Below are positions 1 through 13,461 of a DNA stretch of 64,000 nt, in pieces (positions within the stretch are counted from its first letter, which is position 1; each line of letters opens with the position of its first letter). Source of the stretch: Volvox africanus. Lineage: Eukaryota; Chlorophyta; Chlorophyceae; Chlamydomonadales; Volvocaceae. The notes beneath the pieces are model-generated. The model was not told where the DNA came from, made no database searches, and saw nothing but the letters and a program-made list of their open reading frames with translations. The stretch spans positions 830,001-894,000 of the forward strand of contig BSDZ01000028.1 in assembly GCA_030268105.1 (NCBI GenBank). Direction: 5' to 3'. Both the position numbers and the translations under genes were made by a program.

Positions 1-1565
1 CTACATCCTTCCCGGTACCGAACGCAGGTCTGTTTATGCTCTCTTGCTGATATTCATTCCCCGTTCCATGACACAGAAGTTCTCCTTGTCTACAGATGTG
101 CACGGACGGCTCTAACTGCAAGCGTCGTGTCTGTTTCTTTGCACACACCGAGAGTGAACTCCGCAAGCCGGAAGAGGATCCGCTATGGCTTCAGCAACAA
201 CTTCAGGCGGAGCTAGCCGCTGGTGAGGATACTCTGCTTTCTATGATGCAATCATTCTGCCTTCTTTTGTTTATGATGCTGGTATGCTACAATCAGTGAC
301 AAAGTTGGCAATACAAACGGAGGCGCGTTATCCATGCGCGCTACTTTGAGGGAATACTATGGTTCCATAGTATATGGTTCCATACTTTGGTCCCAGTCTA
401 TGAAATCTGTTGCGCCAGGTAGCCACCGGGATTTTGATGGGCACCTCCGTAGGTTTGGAGCGGATGTGCCTATGCTGGGCGTGAACGCTTGAATGAAGCC
501 AGAATTTTGACATTTGTCGTTATAAAGACATAACATATTTATTTATTTATAATACTTTGCAATGCTCGGTTTCGACCTCCGTAGGATAGTTCCAAGATAA
601 TTACTACGTCTGTCAGGCCGCAGTGCTGGTTGCTTGGCAGCTCCCATGATCGCCAGTGTAGTTCTACTGCTGATCCGTACCCAATATATCTCATCCATGC
701 TGCGATGACCCCTTTTTCGCGCTTATCCCCCTGCAGAGCAGCAAGTCCAGCAACAAATTCAGGCACTCAAAGTGTTTGCGAACATCTTAGGCCCGAACAC
801 GAGCACGGTGGGAGGGCAGCAGGCGGCTGCTGGGCAGCAGCCGGGCCTGGATGTGAGTGAACCAATAGGGGTTCGATCAGGTTCCTAGGACACGTTGATT
901 CCAAACCCCTTGTCCTTCTACGGATTAGGAGTGCTTCCTTATCTAAAAGCTGCAATCTTAGTGCCGAAAGGCATGTCAAAGATGATCCCCTGAACACTTC
1001 TCACCGATAACTGGTCTGACATACACAGTGTGACGTTCGTGGATTGCATGGATGCAGATGCTGAAGAACTTGCCGTCTTCAACATTGACCCATATCCTGG
1101 GAGCAGTGGGTCAAGGCGCGCCAGGTGCTCACCTGGCAGGAGGTCAGCAGGTACATTACGGTTGGAGGACAAGTGTCTTTTTAAGGATAGAGGATTCTTC
1201 CAGCACGGGCGAGGTCAATACGGCATTGGGGGCTGTGGGTGGCTGGGAGGAGTGGGCGGCAAATGGAAGGCGCCTAGGGCATGGACTGACGCCTCGAAAG
1301 GCTGTCTTCCTTGCCGGGTCGGGCAATCGGGATGTTACAGCCGGGACACGGGCTGTAATAAATTCAAGTAGCTGTCCTAGATACAGGACCCCTGTTGATC
1401 TGGCGCGTTGTTTGCCTCTTAACATGATAATATCCTTCATATGTTACTTTGTTTCCGACTAAAGTGGTTTTGGGGGCTTTCCTCAATCCAGGGTGGATCT
1501 GGGGACGGTCTGCTCCAATTGCTACAGCTTGTAGAGCAGCAACAGCAGCAACAGCAGCAGCAACA

Positions 1566-1596
<31 letters not shown>

Positions 1597-3502
1597 TCTT
1601 CAGCTGCAGCCGCGGCAGCAGCCGTGCAGCCGCCTCCACTCGCGCCAGCTGCCAGTGCACCCGCTAACCTTGCAGGTCTTTTGTCCGCGGTGACAGCAGC
1701 AGTGCCGACCGGCACCGGTGGGGCTACGGGTGCAGGTCAAGACATGCAGCTCAAGCTGGCGCAGCAGCTTCTCCAGCAGACGCAACAGCAGCACTCTGGC
1801 GGCACACACGGACCAGAGGCGTTGCAGGTTGGTGCGGATTGGGTGCAACAGTCTGGTCGTGAACACTTGCATGGCTGGCTGAAGTTTGCACTTGACGGTT
1901 GCCCTAGTTGGAGGTTATCTATATCATCTGCAGGTGGGCTTCGAACCGGTTTATGCTAAGAGGAACCCTCTAGTTGGTTGTTTGCGTTGGCGTTGGACGT
2001 TGGAACCACGACGGAGCAATCACACAGCCCCGTTACATCGGAAGGGAAGCCCTGTTATGCATGGGATTGCAAATAGTAGTTACAGTGTCAAACGTCGGCC
2101 CTGTCGTATCCTCTGTGTCAATGCGCAGGCACGCCTCTCAGCACAGCTTGCCGGCCTTAGCCTGCAGCAGCAACAAGTGAAGGCCTCTGACGCTGAGGCG
2201 AAGCAGCACCAGCAGCAGGCAACGTCTCAGGCCAACTTGGCCATGGAGCTGCTCAACATTATCGCCACCCAGCAGCAACAGCAAGCAGTTCAACAGCAAC
2301 AGCTGGCTGTTGCTGCAGCAGCCGCTTTGGCATCAGCTTCACAGCAGCAGCAGGCCCAACAGCAGGCCCAGCAGCAGCAGGCCCAGCAGCAGCAGACACA
2401 GCAGCAGACACAGTCGAGCGGTCCCGCTGCGATCCCCTCAGTACCGGCGCTGGTGGCCCTGCAGCAATTGGCGTCCTTGGGAGTTGACCTACAGGCTCTG
2501 GGGATTACAACGGAGGCCTTGGCGTCCCAGATCGGGACAAACGGCACCCAGGTGGCGGCAGCGAGCACCGGGCTCGGCCCTGACTCCATGTCCATGTTGG
2601 TGGCGGCATTGCAGGGTTCATTCGCAGTGCCCGGGGCCGTGAAGAAGGACAGTGCCGCACTCTCGCAAACGACGACTTCGCAAAGCAGCGGTGGCGCCGT
2701 CTCGCCCTGTGCGGCTCCGCTGCCACAGTCCCCGATGGAGCCTTTGATGGCGCTGCTGGCGGCGGCGGCAGCTGGCCAGTCGGCCGGCAGCGTGGGTGGT
2801 GTCACGCCGGGCATGTTGAACGGTCTGCAAGGTATGCTGGGTCAGCTGTCCTTGGGCGATAGTGTCGTTGCACCGGCGCCAGGGCAGCCCCAGCTGGCTG
2901 GCCCACCATCAGTTCCTCCGGTTGCACCGCAGCAGCAACAGCTGTTGCAGAATGCCTCTTCTCCCCCAACACCGAGTGCAAGTGTGGCGCCGCCTGTGGT
3001 GGAACGCTCGTCAACGTCAGAGTCCGGCGACACGCCGCCACCAGCAACGTCGCTGGCGTCTGCACCCAGTAGGACTCTGAGCGCGGCGCAGGGCTCCGAG
3101 GGCTCCACAACATCTGCGCCTTGCTCACCACCGCATGCGCCACCCGTTATAGGCGCCTCGGCGGGCTCTGCGTTAAGTGCCCTGGCAGCGGCGGCCGCCG
3201 CCGGTACTGGGGTCGACGGCAATGCTGCGCTGGCGACGCTGCTGGCGGAGGTCTACAGCAAGCCAGAAATGCTAATGACGGCGCAATCGCTGATCGAGCG
3301 GATGGCCAACGCCGCGACGACAGGAACTGGTGTTGGCGGGGGCCCTGCTGGAAGCGGCGGAATTATGGACACAACGGCTGTGGCGGCGCTGGCGGGGCTC
3401 GCAACGACCTCAGCGCCGCCACCTCCGGTGCAGCAGAGCTCAGCAGTCACCCCCCTGGGAGGCCCCAGCAACGAGGAGGCCGGCAACGCAGCTCGGTCGT
3501 GA
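1..3502 (+). CDS. Plant-type CCCH zinc-finger protein with Gln-rich tail (5' partial)
   Basis: Exons: <1-27, 96-222, 737-852, 1058-1150, 1492-1827, 2129-3502; every junction is GT-AG and phases agree. The first codons read HPSRYRTQ and continue with MCTDG, CKRRVCFFAH, which is the second half of the plant tandem CCCH finger (RR-TZF class). The first half and N-terminus lie left of the window. In this family the fingers bind AU-rich or other mRNA elements and control decay or translation, in cytoplasmic granules or the nucleus. The 690 visible residues after the finger are low complexity: a CAG-encoded polyGln run at about 1537-1593, further Gln/Ala blocks to 2410, then a Pro/Ser/Ala/Gly-rich C-terminus ending NAARS. 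The long tail is prion-like in composition and far longer than in land-plant relatives. Family is firm; target RNAs are unknown. An alternative, shorter isoform by intron retention cannot be excluded. Confidence 0.88.
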
Positions 3503-4014
3503 ACATGTGGCAATGGAGGGAGGCGCTGAGAGAATGTGCAATAAGCATGGCCCTGTTAAAGGTGCAGCAAAATATACGCTTGTCAAGCCTAAGCGCGTTG
3601 CGTATGGTCTGTGGTCCCGTGTACCTAATTGCGCGATGGGCTCGATATCGTACATCCACCCACGGCACTCTACCGGGTATGGAGACAGCTTGGGATGATA
3701 GCGTCAATGCCACCTGTTTCTCTATTTTGTTCATCCGTTGGGGGCAGGAGAAGGACCGCCAAGTCCGCTCTGTCTGCGGGCCGATTCTTAGGGATCTGAT
3801 GCGGAACGGTGGGGGGGCCTTTTGTGGGCAGTGTTGCGATTTTTTCTCTCGTATGGTAGCCGACTTGAGGGCGAGTCCACAATTTCTATCAGTTCTTTTT
3901 CCTAAACACGGCACGCGGCAACCGCTGCCGTCTTGAGGTTTTCATTTGGAGGTAAACGGTACTGGGACCAAGGATCGTGGGCGAGTTGCTGGACGCATTT
4001 TCACCGTTGCCTCG

Positions 4015-4019
4015 TGTAA
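4015..4019 (+). terminator. TGTAA polyadenylation signal
   Basis: TGTAA, the usual poly(A) signal of volvocine algae, lies about 510 nt after the stop codon of the CCCH gene. The intervening 3503-4014 has no supportable ORF and is read as 3' UTR. Confidence 0.45.
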
Positions 4020-6710
4020 ATGAACCTGGCGCTTTGCCGTGGAGCAAAGGGAGTTGCTTTGGTAGCAGGACGGCGTTGCGCCAAGACTAAATGCCTTCAG
4101 TCCCTAAGGGTAGTGTCATCAGCTGTATCGGTGGTAATTAAAGTTCAGTCCTCCCCTTGCACCGTGTGTCTGTGCGGAAGCCGTCAAGAATACACTCTGT
4201 GCCGTTGGAAGAAGAGAAAAGGCATAGCCTCGGACGTATATTTGAATCACATGCAGCGGCGGCAGTGTACACATGGAGAAGGGAGCCCTCAATTCTGAGG
4301 TTCTGAGGTGCCGTGATAAAGTGGCACCGTTCTGTTTCATGATGCTGACTGGCTGGGAACCTTCTTGTGCTAGCGCGATTTTACGGCGTGCTTGTGTGCT
4401 TAGAGTGCGCAAATTGTTACACTGTCTTCAGTTTAATAACTTGAGTGTCTTCGGGGCCTTAAGGGAGTGAAGCGGATTGATAGAGTGGATTGATGCGACT
4501 GCATTTTGTGGCAACGCTGCCGCTTCGGCCCGCTGATCGCTGATCCTTAGCGTGCTGCCCCGAACGGAGTAATTCAGTCCCGATTCGATGGAAGGCTGCC
4601 CGCCGTGTTCGTTCTTTTGGATTGATGCGCTATTGAGGTGCTGCCTCCGGCGCGCGCGGATGGAGCCCACATTCTATGCAAGAGGCACATAAATACGTAG
4701 CTCTTCGATTCGTTGGCCGCCACTTGTGATTCGGCGCGCCCCCTTGCGGTATGTTACTCGTACGCCAGGTGCGGCAGACTGCTGTGGGCCAAAGCCGTGG
4801 CTTTGGCATCACAGCGCCACCGCGGCGATGTTTTGCCATCCCGCGTCTTGGATCCTGGCTCCGCTCAGGCTGTTGATCCAGAGCCTGTTGTACGGTCTTT
4901 CCGCAAAGGCAGGTTGGTCCCCGTTGGTGCCTCGTGGGCCTGCATCGTGCCCCTTCTCTAGCTCGTCAACACGCTTCCCTCCTGGGTTAAGTGGGTGAAC
5001 GATCTGGGGCGGCTAGGGTGCGTGCGGTACTGCGTCGTCACCAATGATTATTCCGACCCAACTACACAGTCCACTGCATGCTTTTTCCTCGGTCGTTTAT
5101 ACAAGACCGCTGCTTTGATTGATTGATGAGAAAAGTGCGATTTCACCCGACGATTTGCCGTCATCTAGTAAGAGAGCTGTAGCTGATGGTGAGGCCGGAA
5201 GAGGAGGGTGTTGAGGGGCAGGGTCAGCGCGGTAAGCGTGTCGTGGCAGGGTTTTCCACGGAATGAGTGAGGCGTAGCACAGGGCGGTCTACGGCATGGC
5301 GATAGGCGGCTTCACTGCCTAGCGGCGCCGCTTGGACTACTGTGCTGTGTGTCGCTTCAGCGATCTATGGAATTGCGCTGACAGTTTTGTACTGTGCTGA
5401 GGGGCAATCGTCCTTTGCCGCAGCCCAGATGCTGTGATGCACCTTTATGCATTGTTGCCCGAGAGTCAAGTCCTCCTGCTTCAGATTATCTAGGAAGAGG
5501 ACACACGATGCAGCGGTGCAAATTTGATGATGAATAAACCATTCCCATAGTGGTGGTTTGTCGGCCGGTCAGTTGCATCCATTCTTTAGTCGTTCCCCGT
5601 CGCCAGGCACTACACCTTGCAACGGCCTCCAAACGTCGCTCATTAATCGGCGAATGCAGAGTCCTGTCCGGTCATGGTTATGGGCGTCGCGTCAGCTGAA
5701 TGGGAAGCTTGAGAGGGCTTATGTACGTTATTACCTGGGCAGTAAACTACCCCGGTTTGCCATGATTCGGCGATTTAGAGGCGGAGACATGGGATGGAAG
5801 AGCATCTGATTCTCGCGCTGAGACTCTATCACGATGGGGTTCTCGCACCAGCTGAAGGGTGTCAGTGGCGACGGTGCGACGGCGACGATGGTTGCACGCG
5901 TCCTTGTTGTCATGAGTGTGGATTTTGAAAATGTATGGAGGTATAAGTGAAGTCCTGTCATTTTTTTGTCACGTGCTTCATTGTGCGGGTGGAAGGTTAG
6001 GAGCATGAACGTCCGCGTAAGTGCGCACATGTCAGGTGGGTGATACGGGGCGTTGGTAGTAGTTTGTTACGGCTGTTGCACGGTTTTATTAAAGCGCCGT
6101 CCTCCCTTCCTTCCTGCCTCCACCTACCTTTGCTGTGCAAATTTTTTAGGCATCGCACAACAGTTTTGGCGAAAGACAATGCACCCCTCAGCTCTGTCGT
6201 CATAAGAGGCAGGGTATGTCCCTGCACCGTGTTTGCAGGCGATGGCGGTGATAGTAGTGGTAGTAGTTGGTACATGCATTTGAGTTTGCTCGAAGGAGTA
6301 TGTGAGGTGACAAACACAGCCTAACCCGCCATTATGTTCTAATTCTCTGTCCATCCATCGCAAATTATTCCACCCCTTTATTAAGGTTGCTGACAAAACA
6401 TTGTCACTGATAATGTGTCGCATCAACCATTGAGGGTATAAGATGGTCTGCAGTAGGGAAACGTTCTCTGGACCAAAGAGCTGTAAAATAACCAAAATTA
6501 CCAGAACGCGTGTTGTTTCCTGCCAGTTCACACCGCCCATCGGTCCTAATTAACTTCACTAGTAAAGGTTTCGAATCAACGTCATAAAACATCGCAGCTC
6601 CCTCCTCTCGTCACGCAACATGACATGTTTTCCTAAAGATCCAGTCACATGCAGGTGCAATTCTATTTGCAACTTGTTAGGGCTCGCAAGTGCCACACCT
6701 CCAGTTAACC
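4020..6710. other. Intergenic, no gene seen
   Basis: No ORF here shows a recognisable domain, and I found no chain of phase-compatible exons on either strand. The right end should contain the 3' UTR of the minus-strand methyltransferase gene. No TGTAA for that gene was found close by. Confidence 0.4.
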
Positions 6711-9700
6711 TTATAATGTCCCCGCCTCCGATTCCGCTGCCTCCATGGTCCCTTCTTGTGGCGCCGCTCCGGCTGTTGCCGCCGCTGCCGCCGCCGCTGA
6801 GCTAATTAGGGAGTGCAGCAGGATGCCCGTGGCGACGGATACGTTCAGGGAATCCACCAAGCCACGGAGTACAGCACCTTGCTGTGGCCACTGCATCGCT
6901 GGCAGTGGCACCCCCGCTGAATCAGCGCTGGCCACGCCGCGGCTGGACATGGGCCACGCATCACCGCTGCCACGCGTTATGGCTGGTGGGGCCATGTCGA
7001 CACGCACCAGGGATCCACACGCGCGGCGAACGTTGGTACGTAAACCGAAGCCCTCACTGCCTGCGGGGACCAATCGGCCAATCGCAGGTTGACACTCATT
7101 AGGCGTCGGATGGCGCTCGATCAGGCATTCGCAAAGAAAAGAATGACGAGCGGATGGAGCTGCATCTTCGTCTACAACAAATCCTGTAACTGGGCAATAA
7201 TGTCCACAGCCCCCCACACCTTTGGCCTCGCTGATCGGTTTCGGAGCACCAGATGGGGCGGTTAGGAGATACAAGCATGTAACGGACTCACCTAGCACCA
7301 AAATGGTAGGTTTGTCCACGCAGACCTTCCCCACAGGCACCGACCCACTGCCCGCCGCCGCCCCGAGCACCGCCCAGCCCTTATTGTCCCGGGCATCAAG
7401 CAGGGTGCGGGGCAGGTTGTGGCAGCTATACAGCTGTAGCGCCTCCAACGCGCCGGCGCTGGCCTGTATAGCAGCAACAACAGCCACGGGACACGAGGCG
7501 TGTGGCGTGTGGGCAAATAACAAAGCATGATGACGAGACGGAGTCGCGTGAATCGAATACAACGCATCAGTGCAATCAAGGGTACTTCGATCTCATTAAG
7601 TCACGTCTGCTACTACGGTCTCAAAGCTATAATCATTGCGTCTCTGGATATGAAATCATATTCCACGCACATTATATGCCGCCCTCATTCTCCTCCCTCT
7701 TTGGGTTGGTCGTTTGTTAGAGTGAGAACGTCTTGTCGAAAAACGGGCCGGGACATACCCACAGATAATCAAGGGTTAGGTACACAGCACCCGCGGTCAG
7801 CTATCAGTTTCTGGGTTTGCTAATTCTTCAGCAAACCCAAAAATTTTCATGTGGTACTGTTTCCCCCTCACCCCCCCAGCAGCAGCAGCAACAAGGCCAA
7901 TACACGTCACTACGGCTTCTTTATCGCCGTACTTCCTGCTTCTATTCGCTACCCGGTTCACGTTGAAATGGTTTCAGTTTGTTTCGTACTTTGGACGAGC
8001 AAGGCCAGCCGATATCGATTCCAACATCGCGGTTGGTAATTATGCTTCATCGCAGCGTCTCTGCAGAAGTATCAAGCCTCGTTAAGTCGTCATCCGCCTC
8101 CCCCCCAAACCCACCCACCCACCCAGCACACATACACATACACATACACATACATAATTTTGCACTTTCCCACCACCACCCGCAGTCTCTTTCATCTGTC
8201 TCATTCGAGAACCTCACCCACATGCACGGACACGCACATACACATACACATACACCCTTACACACACATGCGCCTCGCCCACCTTAGACACCACCGCGCT
8301 TAACGGGGCGCAGTTGCGGGCGCAAGCCAACACACCCGCAGCCCCAAGGCAGTAGGCAGAGCGGACCACGGCGCCGAGGTTTTGCTGCAGCGCCAGGACC
8401 GGGATGTAGCCAGGGGAGTGGGAGGGGCACGTGCAGACGGGGTGCAGGGGGGAGCCGACGCGGAGAGGGGTCGGGAGAGGGGGATGACAGTATGGGCGAG
8501 AGTGAATTGAGGTTTGTTGATTAGCTGCTACACTCCAGGCTTCTGAGATCCAACTGTGCGATTCTCAGAAAATACTGACTCAGCATCCCAGCATGACCCG
8601 GCAAGGGGGCTACCATATCCCTCACGGCTGCCAAGGGAGGGCCAAGAAGAAACCGACAACAAACTCCTGACGACAACCCTGTCCATACTCCAACTACCCT
8701 GTACCCACCACGTAAGCTGTATGGCACCTACCGGGTCCACGACCTCGTCCAGAGCTAGCCACACGGGTGGCACCAACGTACCACTACCGCCACCGCCACC
8801 GTGTACGACAGTCTCTGCCGCCAGTCCAGCCATGAGCTGGTCCGCCGGCGGGAACTCGTCCAATGATGCCCACTCCAGGGGGGATACGTCAAGAACTAAA
8901 CCCTGGAGAGATGGGCGCGAGGGAGGGCGGGATTGGGAGGGATAGGGAGATAGGGAGGGATAGGGAGGGAGGGAGGGATAGGGAGGGATAGGGAGGGATT
9001 GGGAGGGATAGGGAGATAGGGAGGGAGGGAGGGAGGGAGGGAGGGTCAAGGTTGGTCATTCCAACTGTTATGCTTTTACGTTAGTTTGGTCTCTGACACA
9101 TTCAACTGCATCACCTGGCTGAGAAGTGCAAGGGCACATGACACAAGGCAGCGCGTCCACGTGCGAGTCCTTCACCTAAACCGATGTGCCACTGGCCGGC
9201 TTCCCTCCTGCCCCCTATACATGGTTCGTCCTGAAAAGCAACCTGCGTTCAAATCCAACCGATTGCTACCTGATGCGGCCGATCGTGAGACATAAGGTTG
9301 AGCTCGTGGCGGCTGGTGCGTACAATCTCTACACCCGCTTCCGTACACAGGGCCTCCACTTGCCGTACCAATCCCGCGTCCTTACGTTTCGTGAGGTCCA
9401 TTGAAGACAGCACAAAGGCCCGGTGTATTCGCCGCCTTCACCAAAAATGATTTGTGACAAGGGTTTCGGAGCATTTCTCAACTTCGTATTTGCACACGGA
9501 AATGCAGAGGGGGAAGGAGACGTTAAGTTGGGCGATGATAACAGTACGGCGCATGTGAGTTAACACGCGTACATCTGGTTAGGGTGCAGCAAGGGACGAT
9601 CTCATTGGCCATTCATCCCAAACTAGTTTTCACGGAAGACAGTAATAAGCCCATACACAGGCACGCGCAAACGCACATTCATTCATCATTCATCCATTCA

Positions 9701-10864
9701 TCCACACATACATACGCGGTGTGAATACAGCGTGCTGATATGCACGACAAGGTACAGCAGGCGCACCTCTTGGCGCGTAGTGCAGCCAGTACGGGAAACA
9801 CGCCGTACAGCGCCTCTCCGTGCAACGTATCGCGCAGGCAAGATGGACCAGTGGTGCCGCCGCTGCGCCGGTCAGCTCCGTCCCGCTCGTCCACATCATC
9901 CGCAGCGTCCACATCATCAATTTCGTTGTCATTGTCGACATCGTCATCATTGTCGTACTCGTCCCGAACACTTCGGGTCCGCGTCCGCTGCCGCTGTGGA
10001 CTGCCAGTGCTACTGCCGCCAGCTGTAGCTGGGCCGGGTCTCCCGCGTTTTTCTGCCCCCGAAAACTCTCTATCCCGACGGCTGTAGCTGCTGGTGCTGC
10101 TGCCGCCACGCCCGCGCTCACCCACATCCACCCTCTCATTCCGACGTCCATCCCATCCTTCATCTCGTCGTTTGTCCCGTCGCTCATCTCCTCGCTCGTC
10201 CCGTCGCTCGTCCCGTCGCCCATCCCGTCGCTCGTTCCGTCGCTCGTCCCGCCAGTCATTTAATGGCCTACCTTGTCGTTCATCATGGCCCTGGCTGGGG
10301 TTGTGACCCCTGCCGGACCAGGGCCGGCTCTTTTGACTCTCGGGTTGCTCTGAAGAGCTGCGAGACCCCCCAAAAACAGGTGGTGGGATATGAACCGTTA
10401 CATAGAGGGTTTAGGTGTGCCGGGCTGTGTTGATGTTGTGCGCATATGCGCAGTCCCCGGTTGCGACGGCGACCTGGGTTCCAATTCGTCAAAAAGCACT
10501 TGCCAACCAAGCCAACTCCTCCGGCAGGTGTCATAACTCAGACCTAACTTATATAGTACTCGGGGCAAAATGTCTGAAATATGTTAACGATGCTCGTATT
10601 GACGAATACTTACATTGTGGGCCCTCCGGATGAATGCCGGGCATGGACGGCCGACAACAGAGGCCCTCGATTTCCATGGACTGAAAAGCCCAGGCACTTG
10701 CAATTCATTTGATAAGATTTAAACATTAACTTCGTCAACCCGTTCGCGCCGCCGCAAGAAAGTCGATGAACAGAGGCCGACTGAGCCAGCCCCGCACGCC
10801 GAAGGTTAAGATTAAATGATAGTTCACGAAAAGGTGAACATAAAACCCACGAGCAAATCGTCAT
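6711..10864 (-). CDS. MRM1: SpoU/TrmH-family 2'-O-ribose rRNA methyltransferase, organelle type (MRM1/RlmB)
   Basis: Exons in transcript order: 10864-10614, 10309-9767, 9435-9270, 8902-8732, 8384-8283, 7463-7292, 7060-6711 (stop); 584 residues with phases closing at each junction. The protein starts with a basic, Ser/Arg-rich targeting-like segment, followed by a charged Arg/Asp/Glu repeat (about residues 100-150). A substrate-binding domain with LYGVFPVLAALRAKRR and MDLTKRKDAG comes next. The SPOUT catalytic domain carries motif 1 (QNLGAVVRSAYCLGAAG, from residue 378), motif 2 (PTILVLGSEGFGLR, around 463-475) and motif 3 (SLNVSVATGILLH, from 538). This family methylates the ribose of a conserved guanosine in the peptidyl-transferase loop of large-subunit rRNA using S-adenosylmethionine. 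Mitochondrial versus plastid location cannot be decided. Exon 1 was chosen because its strong GTAAGT donor gives the right phase. It is transcribed away from the Sm G gene. Confidence 0.9.
8930..9046. repeat. GGGAGGGATA-type G-run repeat in intron
   Basis: About 115 bp of GGGAGGGATAGGGAGATA units and plain GGGA runs inside the third intron of the methyltransferase gene (between 8903 and 9269). Many closely spaced GGG runs on the plus strand make G-quadruplex formation possible. On the transcript the strand is C-rich. Confidence 0.8.
10147..10262 (-). repeat. Coding tandem repeat, Arg-Asp-Glu-Arg units
   Basis: About 12-bp units (CGACGGGACGAG and variants on the minus strand) repeat roughly nine times within exon 2 of the methyltransferase gene. 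In the gene frame they give RRDERRDERGDERRDKRRDE-like sequence, a low-complexity charged linker before the substrate-binding domain. Confidence 0.75.
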
Positions 10865-13146
10865 ACTTATCTACACCCAAGAGTTTGATAATTTTGCACA
10901 GTCAACGGTCGTTGTACAATGGAGGAACGAACAGACAACGGCAAGGCAGCCTTTCAAGTTTCAACCTCTGTTCCGGTATGATTGTTTACAATATCAATAA
11001 ATAATTGTAAAAATATATAATTCTCTTGAGTGTAATGACGAGAGACCTCCATGTCCGAATACTTAAGTTGGAGAGGTAAATTGCGTCCTAAGGTTGCAGC
11101 TTCCGATGGACATATCTCAGCGAGACATTAAACTTGGTATCGGCCTAGTAGCTGCTGCGGGTGAGCTTATTTTGACTAGCGTTAGCATGGCTACGCAAGA
11201 TGGCGCTGCCCTCCCTTGCCACAAAACACCATTATACCCAAGCGCATGACCGTTGAACTGTTGACCAGACACCTGAACCTATTCCCAATCATATACCACA
11301 CTATCACAGCGTCCAGATACTACTTCAACAAGCGGCAGTTGTGGCCGTGGAGGGTGAGGAGGCTCGGGGTCCAGGATAACTGTAATGGGGTGGTTAGATC
11401 GGCGACCAGGTTCTGCGCCGCATGTTAATAAGAACCACCAATGTCACCTACTTCTCCACTCGCCTCGTTTGGTTTCGGAGCTGCTGATATCTGATTCCTT
11501 TCCACATCTCTATCCGTGGTACGGCAACGTAAATATTCATGCAGATCTCAACGCTAATCGCTTGGCCAGCACTCGGACTCGCCGTCATGGACACTGTCAT
11601 TAGCTACCAGGCCCCCAAAGAAGCCATTATCCGAAAGGTACGGGAAAATAAGGCACGGTACGACACAAGAACGGGGATTGAAGAAGCAGTACATTCACCC
11701 TGCATGCCACGCCCACATGCACACGGACCTCACGGTTCTTTACGTAACGCAGTTGCCGTACCTTAAGTCCCTAAATTCCAACCCCTTCACTCGCCCTATA
11801 AGGTGCTCGACGCCAAGGAGAAATCCGAGCAGTAGCGGTGGCAGTGGCAGTGGCAGTAACTGCAATGACAGGAAGGGATCAGCAGCAAAGTTGTAGATGG
11901 CTCGTCTGCAACGAACCAACCTCTCAGGACGGGGCCATTTCCATCAGCAACAGCCCTACAGCTGCTGCCGCCAAAGCAGAGGTACCTGAGGCCTGGTCCC
12001 GAACCGTAGATCGGGATTTAGACGCTGGCAGTAGCAGCAGCAGCTGAGGCAAGGAGCGGTTGAGTGACCTGGCTGGATTCACCACATGAATACCATCAAC
12101 TGTTGCAGTCTGGACTTGTTGCTTCCATCCAGCTCCAGATATACATCATCTTCAAACAATTAGAGGAATGTATGTAAGCAACGCTCGCACAAAGATCGGG
12201 TCTAGTTGTATGTGTATGTCTGTTTCATTATGGTAGTCAGCAAACTGCCCCTAACCTTACAGCGTGATATACATGAAGTGATGATGCTAATGTTGAAAGT
12301 GGCAAGTAGTCTCCTTCAGAGACGTTGCCGCCGTGTATCTTGCAGTAGTTGTATAATATGCAGCCAAGCCATATGAAGCTACCAAACCTGCAAGCCAGGA
12401 AGGCCAGAATACATACATCGTAGCTCATACCTCCCCCAACAATCAGGTTTGCAACACGTTCATGACATTACAGATCGACCAGAAAACCCAAACCTTGGAG
12501 ACTAACACTGAGCTCCCCGGCCCAGGCTCAGACTATGTACCAGCTCACAGCGCCCGAAGTATAGCTCCACACAGCCTTCTCGTTGACCATATATCTTCAT
12601 CCGTGTGCCTACCTTCAAACAAAACGCTGAAGTGCCATAATGAAATGTATGTGGCATCAACGTAGACAGGGTTTAGGAAAAACCACAGACCCAATTACAG
12701 GAGCTCCAGGTTTTGGGACGGGGCGGTTGCTTTGGTTTTTGTGGTCAAGCTGTAATATCGTACTGTGTTGCAAACCGGATTCTGGGTAAGGTATGAGCTA
12801 CGACGTATGTGTCGTATGTTCTGGCCTTCCCGGCTTGCGCGTTTGGGAGCTTGAATGGCTATGTACTGCATGGCGGCATAGCATTGTACGACACACAGCA
12901 GCAAAGTGTCTGAAGAGGACCAATAACTACTTTTAATGGCGGCCGAAATCACTTCGTGAACGTCACAGTGTAAGATTGGAGACAGTTTGCTGACAGACGA
13001 ACATATACGAGCACTATTAGACCCGACCTTCCTGGGAGCGTCTCTTATATTCCGTTAATTGTTGCTCTTACGCTACAGATTTTTCGCTAAGCTCAGTGTA
13101 GAGGGAACCATCCCTCAGTCGCCGCAGTCTTTATACCTGCGTGAAA
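10865..13146. other. Intergenic between divergent genes, no gene seen
   Basis: About 2.3 kb separates the start codons of the methyltransferase (-) and Sm G (+) genes. Short ORFs exist (for example around 11539-11766) but none has family similarity or a convincing exon partner. Promoters of both genes should lie at its two ends; I cannot point to specific elements. Confidence 0.4.
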
Positions 13147-13461
13147 ATGCCTAAGGTTGCGCCACCGGAGCTAAAACGCTTCATGGACAAGAAGCTTAGC
13201 AGTGAGGATTGTTTGGAATATGCCTAGCTTAACACTGTTGCCTTGCTGGGCGGCGCCGTCCTGACTGTTCATATTTTTCATTTCAACGCAGTTCACCTGA
13301 ACGCCAATCGGCATGTGTCGGGGACACTACGCGGGTTTGATCAATTTATGAACGTTGTCCTTGACCAAACAGTGGACGAGAAGCTCAAGGTTGACATCGG
13401 CATGGTGGTCATTCGCGGGAACAGCATAGAAACGATAGAAGCACTGGAGCCAATTAACTGA
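13147..13461 (+). CDS. SNRPG: Small nuclear ribonucleoprotein G (Sm G)
   Basis: Two exons, 13147-13201 and 13292-13461, joined by a GTGAGG donor and a CGCAG acceptor, give 74 residues, the normal size for Sm G. The start reads MPKVAPPELKRFMDKKLS. The Sm1 motif region has NRHVSGTLRGFDQFMN and the Sm2 motif has GMVVIRGNSIETIEALE, both diagnostic for the G subunit. Sm G is one of seven proteins that ring the U-rich Sm site of U1, U2, U4 and U5 snRNAs, so it acts in pre-mRNA splicing in the nucleus. LSm7 is the nearest relative, but the RGNSI and FDQFMN signatures favour Sm G. A TGTAA signal lies at 14028. Confidence 0.95.
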
